A DNA stretch of 5,875 bases. It comes from DATKSS01 sp049582065. GTDB lineage: Bacteria > Chloroflexota > Dormibacteria > Dormibacterales > Dormibacteraceae. The stretch is taken from the NCBI GenBank assembly GCA_049582065.1, contig JBAUTF010000042.1, positions 1 to 5,875 of the forward strand. The letters are read 5' to 3'. A model generated the notes under the pieces. The model had not been told where the DNA came from. It did no database searches and worked only from the letters and a program-made list of their open reading frames with translations. Each line of letters opens with the position of its first letter. Position 1 is the first letter of the stretch. Both the position numbers and the translations under genes were made by a program. Positions 1 through 5,173 of the stretch are shown one piece after another.

Positions 1-598
1 CGCCTGAGGCCTCCAGTTGAAAATCGGGCCTGCTGAGCCGCGCCCTGTCGACGAAGAGTCGAATCGACTCGCTCTCCATCAGCAGCTCTGGATGACCGGC
101 GTCCTCCGGGCGCGGGGTGGTGAGCGACGGCGTCCGCCAGATCACCTCGCCGGTCACGCCAAGAGGCTCACGGCTCGTGGCGAGGATGCTCAACTTCGGA
201 CAGGAGCGCAGGAGGCGGCTCGTGAGCTCGGCGCACGAGTCGACCAGGTGCTCGCATCCATCCAGCACGATGAGCGAACGGCATTTGGCCAGGCCATCGG
301 CCAGGACTTCGAGCAGCGGGCGCTTGGGCTCCTCCTTGATGCCGCACACCGCAGCCAGCGTCTGCTCAAGCAGGCGGCCGTCTCCCATCGGCGCCAGGTC
401 CAGGAGCCAGACGCCATCAAGGTATTTGTCGAGGCTCTCGGTCGCGAGGCGAAGCGCGAGCCTGGTCTTGCCGGCACCGCCCGGGCCGGTCAGGGTGATC
501 AGGCGCGAGCGGTGCAACAGCCGCCGGAGCTCGGCAAGCTGCGGCTCGCGACCGACAAAGGAAGTGAGCTCGGCGGGCAGGTTGTTGGGCGTGGTCAC
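1..598 (-). CDS. STAND/AAA-type ATPase regulator, N-terminal part (runs off the left edge)
   Basis: The reading frame is open for 199 codons from a GTG at 598 to the window edge, so only the N-terminal part is present. It begins VTTPNNLPAELTSFVGRE, the usual opening of predicted ATPases of the LuxR/AfsR-associated STAND family. The P-loop GPGGAGKT is at residues 38-45. Walker B is LIVLDGCEHL at 109-118, where the family normally has DNCEH, so Gly114 replaces Asn. A sensor-like motif ATSREPLGVTGE lies at 140-151, and SIRLFVDRA follows near 178-186. Such proteins act in the cytoplasm as ATP-dependent signalling switches. They usually end in TPRs or a LuxR-type HTH, and which applies here cannot be seen. 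GTG 598 is chosen because an in-frame TAA at 614-616 blocks any longer form and no ATG lies between. No good Shine-Dalgarno is present. The family call is firm; its target is unknown. Confidence 0.9.
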   Translation of the reverse strand, partial: MTTPNNLPAELTSFVGREPQLAELRRLLHRSRLITLTGPGGAGKTRLALRLATESLDKYLDGVWLLDLAPMGDGRLLEQTLAAVCGIKEEPKRPLLEVLADGLAKCRSLIVLDGCEHLVDSCAELTSRLLRSCPKLSILATSREPLGVTGEVIWRTPSLTTPRPEDAGHPELLMESESIRLFVDRARLSRPDFQLEASG

Positions 599-612
599 CG
601 GCGGGCGCGTCG

Positions 613-618
613 ATTATC
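613..618 (-). promoter_or_regulatory. Candidate -10 box for the leftward ATPase gene
   Basis: Read on the minus strand, positions 618-613 are GATAAT, five of six matches to TATAAT. The box ends 14 bases before the GTG at 598, which would give a very short 5' leader. No convincing -35 box is seen, and the surroundings are very GC-rich. This is inference from one hexamer. Confidence 0.35.
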
Positions 619-662
619 CCCTGCGACCCGTCGTCCGCCGCGACTAGGTGTTGAGGTCGTGG

Positions 663-728
663 GTCTCCCCATCCCCCGGCTGCGCCGGGTACTTCCCCGC
701 ACAGCGGGGAAGTGAAGATCCCACTTCC
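663..728. repeat. Double-hairpin repeat, copy 1 (66 bases)
   Basis: Hairpin 1 pairs CCCGGC (675-680) with GCCGGG (684-689) around loop TGC. Hairpin 2 pairs CTTCCCCGC (692-700) with GCGGGGAAG (704-712) around loop ACA. The copy ends GAAGATCCCACTTCC. It matches copy 2 at 63 of 66 positions, and all three differences are inside the triloops. Confidence 0.9.
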
Positions 729-745
729 GGGCGCCCGGCGCCCGG
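727..745. repeat. GC palindrome with triloop
   Basis: CCGGGCGC (727-734) pairs with GCGCCCGG (738-745) around loop CCG. It sits where the second element has a third hairpin pair, and it is followed by the closing arm GATGGGGGAG of the first larger element. Confidence 0.8.
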
Positions 746-774
746 ACAGATGGGGGAGGTACTTCTTGATTTGC

Positions 775-840
775 GTCTCCCCATCCCCCGGCTTCGCCGG
801 GTACTTCCCCGCGAAGCGGGGAAGTGAAGATCCCACTTCC
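775..840. repeat. Double-hairpin repeat, copy 2 (66 bases)
   Basis: Hairpin 1 pairs CCCGGC (787-792) with GCCGGG (796-801) around loop TTC. Hairpin 2 pairs CTTCCCCGC (804-812) with GCGGGGAAG (816-824) around loop GAA. It is a direct repeat of copy 1, starting 112 bases further on, with stems and flanks identical. Confidence 0.9.
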
Positions 841-877
841 CCGGCTTCGCCGGGTACTTCCCCACTTCGTGGGGAAG
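840..877. repeat. Double-hairpin repeat, copy 3 (partial)
   Basis: This copy abuts copy 2 and has only the hairpin core. Hairpin 1 pairs CCCGGC (840-845) with GCCGGG (849-854) around loop TTC. Hairpin 2 pairs CTTCCCCAC (857-865) with GTGGGGAAG (869-877) around loop TTC. Compared with copies 1 and 2, one G-C pair of the second stem has become A-T on both arms, so pairing is kept. Confidence 0.85.
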
Positions 878-879
878 GT

Positions 880-892
880 GGCCCGTAGGGCC
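880..892. repeat. Small triloop hairpin at the right end of the array
   Basis: GGCCC (880-884) pairs with GGGCC (888-892) around loop GTA. The closing arm GATGGGGAG follows directly at 894-902. Its GGGGAGG could also serve as a rather distant Shine-Dalgarno for the start at 919. Confidence 0.6.
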
Positions 893-918
893 GGATGGGG
901 AGGTTCAAACTCTCATCG

Positions 919-1377
919 ATGATCGTCAACGTGTGCCCCGCGGCGGTCACCTCTGCTCCGCCCGATTCGGTGTGGCGGGTTTTGACGGCGCCCGAGCGCT
1001 TGGGCGAATGGACCGACGCCACATATCTTTCCTCCGCGCCGCGTGGACCGGCCCAGACCGGCCAGACCATCCGTCTGGAGGCTCCGTCCTTCGGGCGGCG
1101 CTGACCGCTCACGATCGAGGTGCGCGACATGGATCCGCAGCGCCGGTGGATCAACTTTCGGGTGAGCCTTCCGTTCGGGGTCGTCAACGAGGAGCACATC
1201 ACGCTCACCGCAACCGAAGCCGGCGGCACGCTGGTCCGGTTCAATTGAGACTTCCACCTCCCGCCCGGGTGGCGGGGCCGCACGGTCAAGCTCTTGATCG
1301 GCCGTGAGCTCGTGAGCGGCCCGGAGGAATCGCTGCGCAACCTGGTCCGCGCGGCTGAAAGCCCGCCAGTCGAGTAA
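919..1377 (+). pseudogene. SRPBCC (START-like) family gene with two in-frame TGA codons
   Basis: Read through, the frame gives 152 codons ending at TAA 1375-1377. It keeps the SRPBCC ligand-binding fold pattern: SAPPDSVWRVLTAPERLGEW at residues 12-31, then VRDMDPQRRWINFRVSLPFG, EHITLTATEAGGTLVRFN and a C-terminal helix ending in SLRNLVRAAES. TGA interrupts it at codon 62 (1102-1104), after FGRR, and at codon 110 (1246-1248), after VRFN. There is no frameshift across 456 bases and codon use stays normal, so loss looks recent. TGA is a true stop for the neighbouring cyclase and VOC genes, so general recoding is unlikely. ATG 919 fits the family start; ATG 895 is in frame and also possible, but lies inside the repeat array. 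Members bind hydrophobic ligands or act as cyclases; this one's ligand is unknown. Sequencing error is the main alternative. The gene converges on the cyclase gene. Confidence 0.75.
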
Positions 1378-1387
1378 CGACCCGGAG

Positions 1388-4222
1388 TCAGTGCGGGCCG
1401 AGCGACTCGGCCTCGCGTGACCGGCGCCAGTGCTCCTCGGCCTGCGCGGAGTCGCCGCGTATCTCGGCCACGCGCGCCAGCGCGCGCCACGTCCAGCCCG
1501 GCAGCTGGCGATCGCCGAGCTCCTCGGCGATCCGGATGGCGGACCGCAGGTCCTCCTCGGCCTCATCCAGCCGCCCCAGCTCGCGCTCGGCAATACCTCG
1601 CGCGGCGGTGGCGTCGGCCAGCTCCCAGCGCGCTCCGAGCTCAGTGAAGATCGCGGCGCCGCGGTCGAACCACGGCAGCGCTTCCTCGTGGCGGCCGAGA
1701 TCGGAAATGACACGCCCCTTCTGCACCGAGGTGTTGGCGACGCTGAACTGGTCCCCGATCTCCTCGGCCAGCGCGCTCGCCTCATCGATGAGCTTCAGCG
1801 CCACATCGGCGTCCCCCATCTCGGTTCTGTTGATGGAGAGGGCCGTGAGCGCCCGCACTCGCGCCCAGTGATCCTTGGCGTCGACCAAGCCGAGCGCCCG
1901 ACGCCAGATCCGCTCGGCCTCGTCGAATCGTCCTCGCGTCCACGGTACCCAACCGGCGAACAGCAGCGTGCGCACGATTGCGAACGGCTCGCCCAGCTTT
2001 TCGGCCTCCTCGAGGGAGCGTTCCAGCAGCTTCTCCGCTTTGTCCACGTCGGCTTCGAAGTTGATGGCGATGTCGCCAAGGAACCGGAGGGCGAGGGCGT
2101 GCGCAAATGGGTCGCCTGAGCTCTCGGCCAGGTCGACGGCGCGCGTCAGAGCCTCGGTCGCCAGCCGGTACTCGCCGAGCCAGTAGCGCGCCTCGCCCAG
2201 CCCCGCCAGCACGCGGGCCTCGCGCTTTCCCCACGTGCCTGCCGGCCCGGCCATGATGAGCGCCCGCTCGTAGCGATCGATCGCAGATCGACTCTCCATA
2301 CGCCTGCGTGCGCGATCGCCTGCGACCAGCAGTGCGTCAGCTGCGCGGTCCGGGGCTGAGCGGTCCCTCGGGTCGAGGTCTAAAGAGGCCAGCGCGGCGA
2401 GCTCGTAGTGGTCGGCGGCAAGCGAAGGGCGGTTGTTGCCGACCAGGTATTGCGCAACCAGGGTGTGAAGGCGAAGGCGCTCTCGCTTGGGCAGGCTGGC
2501 ATATGCGACGTCCTTCAGGGTCGCATGTCGAATCCGCCAGGCCGGCGTGCCTGAGGCGGGCTTGTCGTGAACCAAAACCTCGGCTTCTTCGAGCTGTTGG
2601 AGCTCAGCGACACTGCCGGCCCCGTCGACCACGGCCAGCTCGTCCAGATCGAAACCGTACTTGAACACGGAAGCCCGCCGAGCCAGCTCACGAAGCCTTG
2701 GCGGGAGTGCGTCGAGGCGCGCGCTGATCACGGCCTGCACGGTCGGAGGAATCGGAGCGTGGGTTGGCGCGGCGCCGCCTGCGTGCATGAGCATGCCGGT
2801 CGTCTCCACAATGAAGAACGGGTTCCCACCGGCACGCTCCGCAATCTCCAGCGCCTGAGGTTCGGTGATCCGACCCCCGCCGGCATGACGCACCAGATGG
2901 ATCGATTCTTCCGATGAGAGCGGCCCCAACCGCAGCAGCATCGAGTTGGCACAGCCGGCGCCCCAGCCTGGACGCTGCTCGAGAAGCTGGGGGCGCGCGA
3001 GCGCCACGATCAACGCCTGGCGAGGTCCTTTTCGCCCGGAGGCAGCCAGCCGCTCGACGAGGTCCAGCATCGGGGGCTGCAGCGCGTGCGCGTCATCGAA
3101 CACGATCATCACCGGGTGATCGCGCGCCATCGCGTCCACGAGTGCGATGAATCCGGCCTGCACGTCCTGGACGAACGCAGCTTCGTCGCGCCGCTCTGCC
3201 ACGCCGAACAGCTGTGCCAGGCGCTGCACGGTTTGACCGGCTTCGTGCTCACCGCTCGTCCCGGCCACCAGGTCCTGGAGCAGCGTGAGGATCCTGTCGG
3301 CTGGATCGCCTGCCGCGATGCCGGCGAGGTCGCCCACGATCGCGGCGACGGGTGAGAATGCCGCCGTGTCGCTTTGGGAACGCGGCTGCCCGTTGAGGAC
3401 CATGACCGCGGCGCCGACACCCGCCGCCATCTCATCCGCCAGCCGTGACTTGCCGATTCCCGCCTCGCCCACGATCGTCACCAGAACGGGGCTTGCGGTT
3501 GACGCGGCCAGGCTCAGGCCCTGGTCGAGGACGGCCAGCGCGCTGGTGCGTCCGACAAACGGGATGGTCCGCCTGGTCGAGCGCATGGTCAGCCCTTCGA
3601 CCGGGAAGGCGTCGAGCGCCGTCTCAAAGCCTTTGGCCCGGACGCGATGGCGACGGCCGTACGAGACCTTCTCCGCCGTGAGGGTGTGAGTGGTGTTTCC
3701 CGCGAGGATCTGGCCGGGCTGCGCCGCCGTTTGCAGACGAGCGGCCGCGTTCACGACCGGCCCCGTGACCAGGACCTGGCCGCTCGGGTTGCGCCCCATG
3801 GCGGCTTCGCCCGATTCGATGCCTATGCGAACCTCGAGGGATTCGCCGAGCCCGGCCGCCTGCCCGAGCCGGCGGGCTCGAGCGCGAATCGCCAGCCCGG
3901 CTCGCACGGCGCGCAGGGCGTCGTCCTCGTGAACCTGGGGCAGCCCGAACACCGCCATCACGGCGTCCCCGATGAACTTCTCGGGTCGTCCCCGGAGCGT
4001 GAGCAGCTCTTCAGCCGCCGCGGCGAAGAACTGTCCGAGGACCTCGCGCGCGCGCTCCGCGTCGAGCCTTTCCCCCAGGCCTGTCGAGTCGACGATGTCG
4101 GCGAAGAGGACGGTCACCATCTTCCGTTCCTCGGTGCCGACCAGAGGCCCGACCGAGGCGCCGCAGTTGGGGCAGAACCTGGCGCCGTTGGGCAGCGGCC
4201 GGCCGCAAACCGAGCAGGTCAT
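1388..4222 (-). CDS. Zinc ribbon, class III nucleotidyl cyclase, AAA/STAND ATPase and TPR protein
   Basis: This 944-residue cytoplasmic signalling protein begins with a zinc ribbon (CSVC 3-6, CPNC 17-20). A class III adenylate/guanylate cyclase domain spans about 34-200. It keeps metal-binding Asp42 (FADIVDST) and Asp86 (KFIGD), Lys82, and transition-state residues Asn158 and Arg162. At the position that normally holds the purine-selecting Asp or Thr there is Leu151, so the substrate is uncertain. The ATPase region opens with PFVGR (221-225). It has the P-loop GEAGIGKS (252-259), Walker B VMIVFDDAHA (371-380) and the GGNPFF motif (465-470). About seven TPR-like repeats of roughly 40 residues fill 668-942, and no HTH is seen. 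This architecture is a known bacterial family thought to couple protein sensing and ATP hydrolysis to cyclase output. ATG 4222 is preferred because it includes the zinc ribbon; no Shine-Dalgarno precedes it. It diverges from the cyclic-nucleotide-binding gene. Confidence 0.95.
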   Translation of the reverse strand: MTCSVCGRPLPNGARFCPNCGASVGPLVGTEERKMVTVLFADIVDSTGLGERLDAERAREVLGQFFAAAAEELLTLRGRPEKFIGDAVMAVFGLPQVHEDDALRAVRAGLAIRARARRLGQAAGLGESLEVRIGIESGEAAMGRNPSGQVLVTGPVVNAAARLQTAAQPGQILAGNTTHTLTAEKVSYGRRHRVRAKGFETALDAFPVEGLTMRSTRRTIPFVGRTSALAVLDQGLSLAASTASPVLVTIVGEAGIGKSRLADEMAAGVGAAVMVLNGQPRSQSDTAAFSPVAAIVGDLAGIAAGDPADRILTLLQDLVAGTSGEHEAGQTVQRLAQLFGVAERRDEAAFVQDVQAGFIALVDAMARDHPVMIVFDDAHALQPPMLDLVERLAASGRKGPRQALIVALARPQLLEQRPGWGAGCANSMLLRLGPLSSEESIHLVRHAGGGRITEPQALEIAERAGGNPFFIVETTGMLMHAGGAAPTHAPIPPTVQAVISARLDALPPRLRELARRASVFKYGFDLDELAVVDGAGSVAELQQLEEAEVLVHDKPASGTPAWRIRHATLKDVAYASLPKRERLRLHTLVAQYLVGNNRPSLAADHYELAALASLDLDPRDRSAPDRAADALLVAGDRARRRMESRSAIDRYERALIMAGPAGTWGKREARVLAGLGEARYWLGEYRLATEALTRAVDLAESSGDPFAHALALRFLGDIAINFEADVDKAEKLLERSLEEAEKLGEPFAIVRTLLFAGWVPWTRGRFDEAERIWRRALGLVDAKDHWARVRALTALSINRTEMGDADVALKLIDEASALAEEIGDQFSVANTSVQKGRVISDLGRHEEALPWFDRGAAIFTELGARWELADATAARGIAERELGRLDEAEEDLRSAIRIAEELGDRQLPGWTWRALARVAEIRGDSAQAEEHWRRSREAESLGPH

Positions 4223-4229
4223 GACATGC

Positions 4230-4235
4230 AGAATA
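4230..4235 (-). promoter_or_regulatory. Candidate -10 box for the cyclase gene (leaderless start)
   Basis: On the minus strand, positions 4235-4230 read TATTCT, four of six matches to TATAAT. Seven bases separate it from the ATG at 4222, so transcription would begin at or next to the start codon. No Shine-Dalgarno is present. The box overlaps the divergent -10 candidate by two bases. Confidence 0.35.
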
Positions 4236-4239
4236 TGCT
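4234..4239 (+). promoter_or_regulatory. Candidate -10 box for the cyclic-nucleotide-binding gene (leaderless start)
   Basis: TATGCT matches TATAAT at four of six positions and ends six bases before ATG 4246, the spacing expected for a leaderless mRNA. No Shine-Dalgarno precedes the gene. Any -35 region would have to lie inside the start of the cyclase gene, and none is convincing. Confidence 0.35.
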
Positions 4240-4245
4240 GACCCG

Positions 4246-4674
4246 ATGAGCACCTCGAAGACCAAGGCCCTGAGCCGGGTTCCGCTCTTCTCGCAATTGT
4301 CGGATCGAGACCTGGAGTTCGTGGCCAGCCGGGTCGACGAGGTCGACGCCAAGGCCGGTCAGAGATTGACCACGCAAGGGCGCTCCGGCGACTCGTTCTA
4401 CGTTCTGCTCGACGGTGAGGCGGACGTGGAGGTCGACGGCAAGCCGCGGGCCACGATGAAGGCGGGAGACTTCTTAGGCGAGATCAGCATGTTGGATCGG
4501 GGCCTGGCCTCCGCCACCGTCACGACCCGGACCGACGCCCGGCTGCTGGTCATGAGCCATTCGCAGTTCCGCGACGCCATCAAGGCCAGCGATGAGCTGC
4601 TGGTGAAGGTGCTGGCGGTGATGGGTGAGCGTCTGCGCGCGGACATGCGGGCCAGGGACCAGCAGCGGTCCTAG
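4246..4674 (+). CDS. Single-domain cyclic-nucleotide-binding (CRP-like) protein
   Basis: The 142-residue product is one cNMP-binding beta-roll (about residues 8-112) plus a C-terminal helix. It has no DNA-binding HTH, so it is not a complete CRP/FNR regulator. The opening KALSRVPLFSQLSDRDLEFV and the following GDSFYVLLDGEADVEVDG are typical. The phosphate-binding cassette is FLGEISMLDRGLASATV (76-92). Gly78 and Glu79 are kept, but the arginine that normally contacts the cyclic phosphate (PR-S/T-ATV) is replaced by Ala88. Binding of ordinary cAMP may therefore be weak or lost. It diverges from the cyclase gene across 23 bases, which suggests a producer/receptor pair, an inference from position and domain type. 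The AraC gene follows 34 bases downstream on the same strand. The stop is TAG at 4672-4674. The fold is certain; ligand and partner are unknown. Confidence 0.92.
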   Translation: MSTSKTKALSRVPLFSQLSDRDLEFVASRVDEVDAKAGQRLTTQGRSGDSFYVLLDGEADVEVDGKPRATMKAGDFLGEISMLDRGLASATVTTRTDARLLVMSHSQFRDAIKASDELLVKVLAVMGERLRADMRARDQQRS

Positions 4675-4696
4675 GCGAGCTCGTTCGCCGGCCTGA

Positions 4697-4702
4697 GACA
4701 AT
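4697..4702 (+). promoter_or_regulatory. Candidate -10 box for the AraC-family gene (leaderless start)
   Basis: GACAAT matches TATAAT at four of six positions and ends six bases before GTG 4709. This is the same spacing as at the cyclic-nucleotide-binding gene. No Shine-Dalgarno precedes the GTG. Read-through from the upstream gene, 34 bases away, is also possible. Confidence 0.3.
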
Positions 4703-4708
4703 TGCACC

Positions 4709-5131
4709 GTGAGCCGCGCCGTCGAGGAGCTCAACCGCCGGATGCTTCGGGCACGGGACGCGATCGATCGGTCATACGCCCAACCTCTCGACATCCCGGC
4801 CCTGGCCCAGGTGGCGCATGTGTCTGAGGCGTACTTCATCCGCACCTTCCGATCCACTTTTGGCGAGACGCCGCACCGCTACTTGCAGCGCCGGCGGGTG
4901 GAGAGGGCGATGTTCATGCTGCGGGAGACTGAGCGGAGCGTCACCGACATCTGCATGGAGGTGGGGTTCGCCAGCCTGGGCACTTTCAGCCGCATGTTCA
5001 GCGAAATCCTCGGCGAGACGCCGACGAGCTACCGCCAGAACGCTGACGTGGGATCGGCTCCGACCTGCTTCACCATGGCGTGGACCAGACCGAGCAGTTT
5101 TGGAGAAGCCAGGTCGCAAAACGGCCGATAG
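4709..5131 (+). CDS. AraC-family HTH transcriptional regulator, short form
   Basis: This 140-residue protein is little more than the AraC-type double helix-turn-helix, at about residues 15-110. The first HTH is LDIPALAQVAHVSEAYFIRTFRSTFGETP (27-55). The second is SVTDICMEVGFASLGTFSRMF (77-97), followed by GETPTSYRQ. There is no N-terminal cupin-like sensor domain, so effector sensing, if any, must reside elsewhere. The C-terminal tail PTCFTMAWTRP...FGEA (118-133) is a feature I associate with actinobacterial AraC regulators next to VOC genes. That association is from memory. The GTG start at 4709 places the HTH at the normal distance from the N-terminus; no Shine-Dalgarno is seen. The VOC gene follows after 42 bases and is its likely target. 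The stop is TAG at 5129-5131. Confidence 0.92.
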   Translation: MSRAVEELNRRMLRARDAIDRSYAQPLDIPALAQVAHVSEAYFIRTFRSTFGETPHRYLQRRRVERAMFMLRETERSVTDICMEVGFASLGTFSRMFSEILGETPTSYRQNADVGSAPTCFTMAWTRPSSFGEARSQNGR

Positions 5132-5134
5132 CAT

Positions 5135-5160
5135 CGATCTCGTTCCGATCAATTCGTTCC
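5135..5160 (+). promoter_or_regulatory. Imperfect direct repeat upstream of the VOC gene, possible AraC-type operator
   Basis: CGATCTCGTTCC (5135-5146) is followed by CGATCAATTCGTTCC (5146-5160). The TCGTTCC cores (5140-5146 and 5154-5160) are 14 bases apart start to start. AraC-family proteins often bind direct repeats, and the regulator is encoded just upstream. The 14-base period is shorter than the roughly 21 bases usual for the family, so the assignment is weak. Confidence 0.3.
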
Positions 5161-5167
5161 AAGGAGG
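5161..5167 (+). promoter_or_regulatory. Strong Shine-Dalgarno of the VOC gene
   Basis: AAGGAGG lies six bases before ATG 5174 and decides that start. It is the only near-consensus ribosome binding site in the window and contrasts with the leaderless-looking starts nearby. Confidence 0.85.
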
Positions 5168-5173
5168 AAACCG

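Larger units (their letters stand above)
663..904. repeat. Array of triloop palindromes filling the gap between divergent genes
   Basis: This stretch holds most of the otherwise non-coding gap from 599 to 918. It contains three copies, one partial, of a double-hairpin unit (663-728, 775-840, 840-877) and two further hairpins (727-745, 880-892). It also splits into two larger elements. The first is bounded by CTCCCCATC (665-673) and GATGGGGGAG (749-758). The second is bounded by CTCCCCATC (777-785) and its exact inverse GATGGGGAG (894-902). Each could fold as an outer stem carrying several hairpin arms. It encodes no credible protein: the frames through it are shadows. It resembles intergenic palindromic repeats of the REP/BIME or MITE kind, but I do not recognise the family. 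Its place upstream of two divergent starts argues against ordinary terminators. Confidence 0.85.

Noticed and set aside
663..840. CRISPR array
   Set aside because: There are only two full 66-base copies, each with internal palindromes, a single 46-base interval and no cas gene. This does not fit CRISPR repeats.
663..904. Intrinsic terminators
   Set aside because: The hairpins lack a following T-run on either strand, and they sit upstream of two divergent genes rather than downstream of any gene.
1102..1248. Selenocysteine codons in the SRPBCC gene
   Set aside because: This family has no known selenoprotein members, no obvious SECIS-like hairpin was noticed after the TGA codons, and the first site fits tryptophan.
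1378..1387. Bidirectional terminator between the convergent SRPBCC and cyclase genes
   Set aside because: The gap is only 10 bases and contains no inverted repeat.
417..1490. Long leftward open frame (357 codons) across the repeat array
   Set aside because: It is out of frame with the ATPase and crosses the palindromes, giving repetitive Pro/Gly/Arg-rich sequence. It also overlaps the SRPBCC gene antisense and the cyclase C-terminus. It is a GC-rich shadow.
1430..2119. Rightward 229-codon open frame antisense to the TPR region
   Set aside because: It is composed of mirrored TPR codons with no domain of its own, and the opposite strand is well explained.
3647..4249. Rightward 200-codon open frame antisense to the cyclase domain
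   Set aside because: It lies opposite a clearly conserved cyclase domain, has no recognisable motif, and is the kind of antisense frame that high-GC coding DNA produces.
4674..4689. GGCGA...TCGCC hairpin after the cyclic-nucleotide-binding gene as a terminator
   Set aside because: The stem is only five base pairs with a six-base loop and no T-run, so it is too weak to call.
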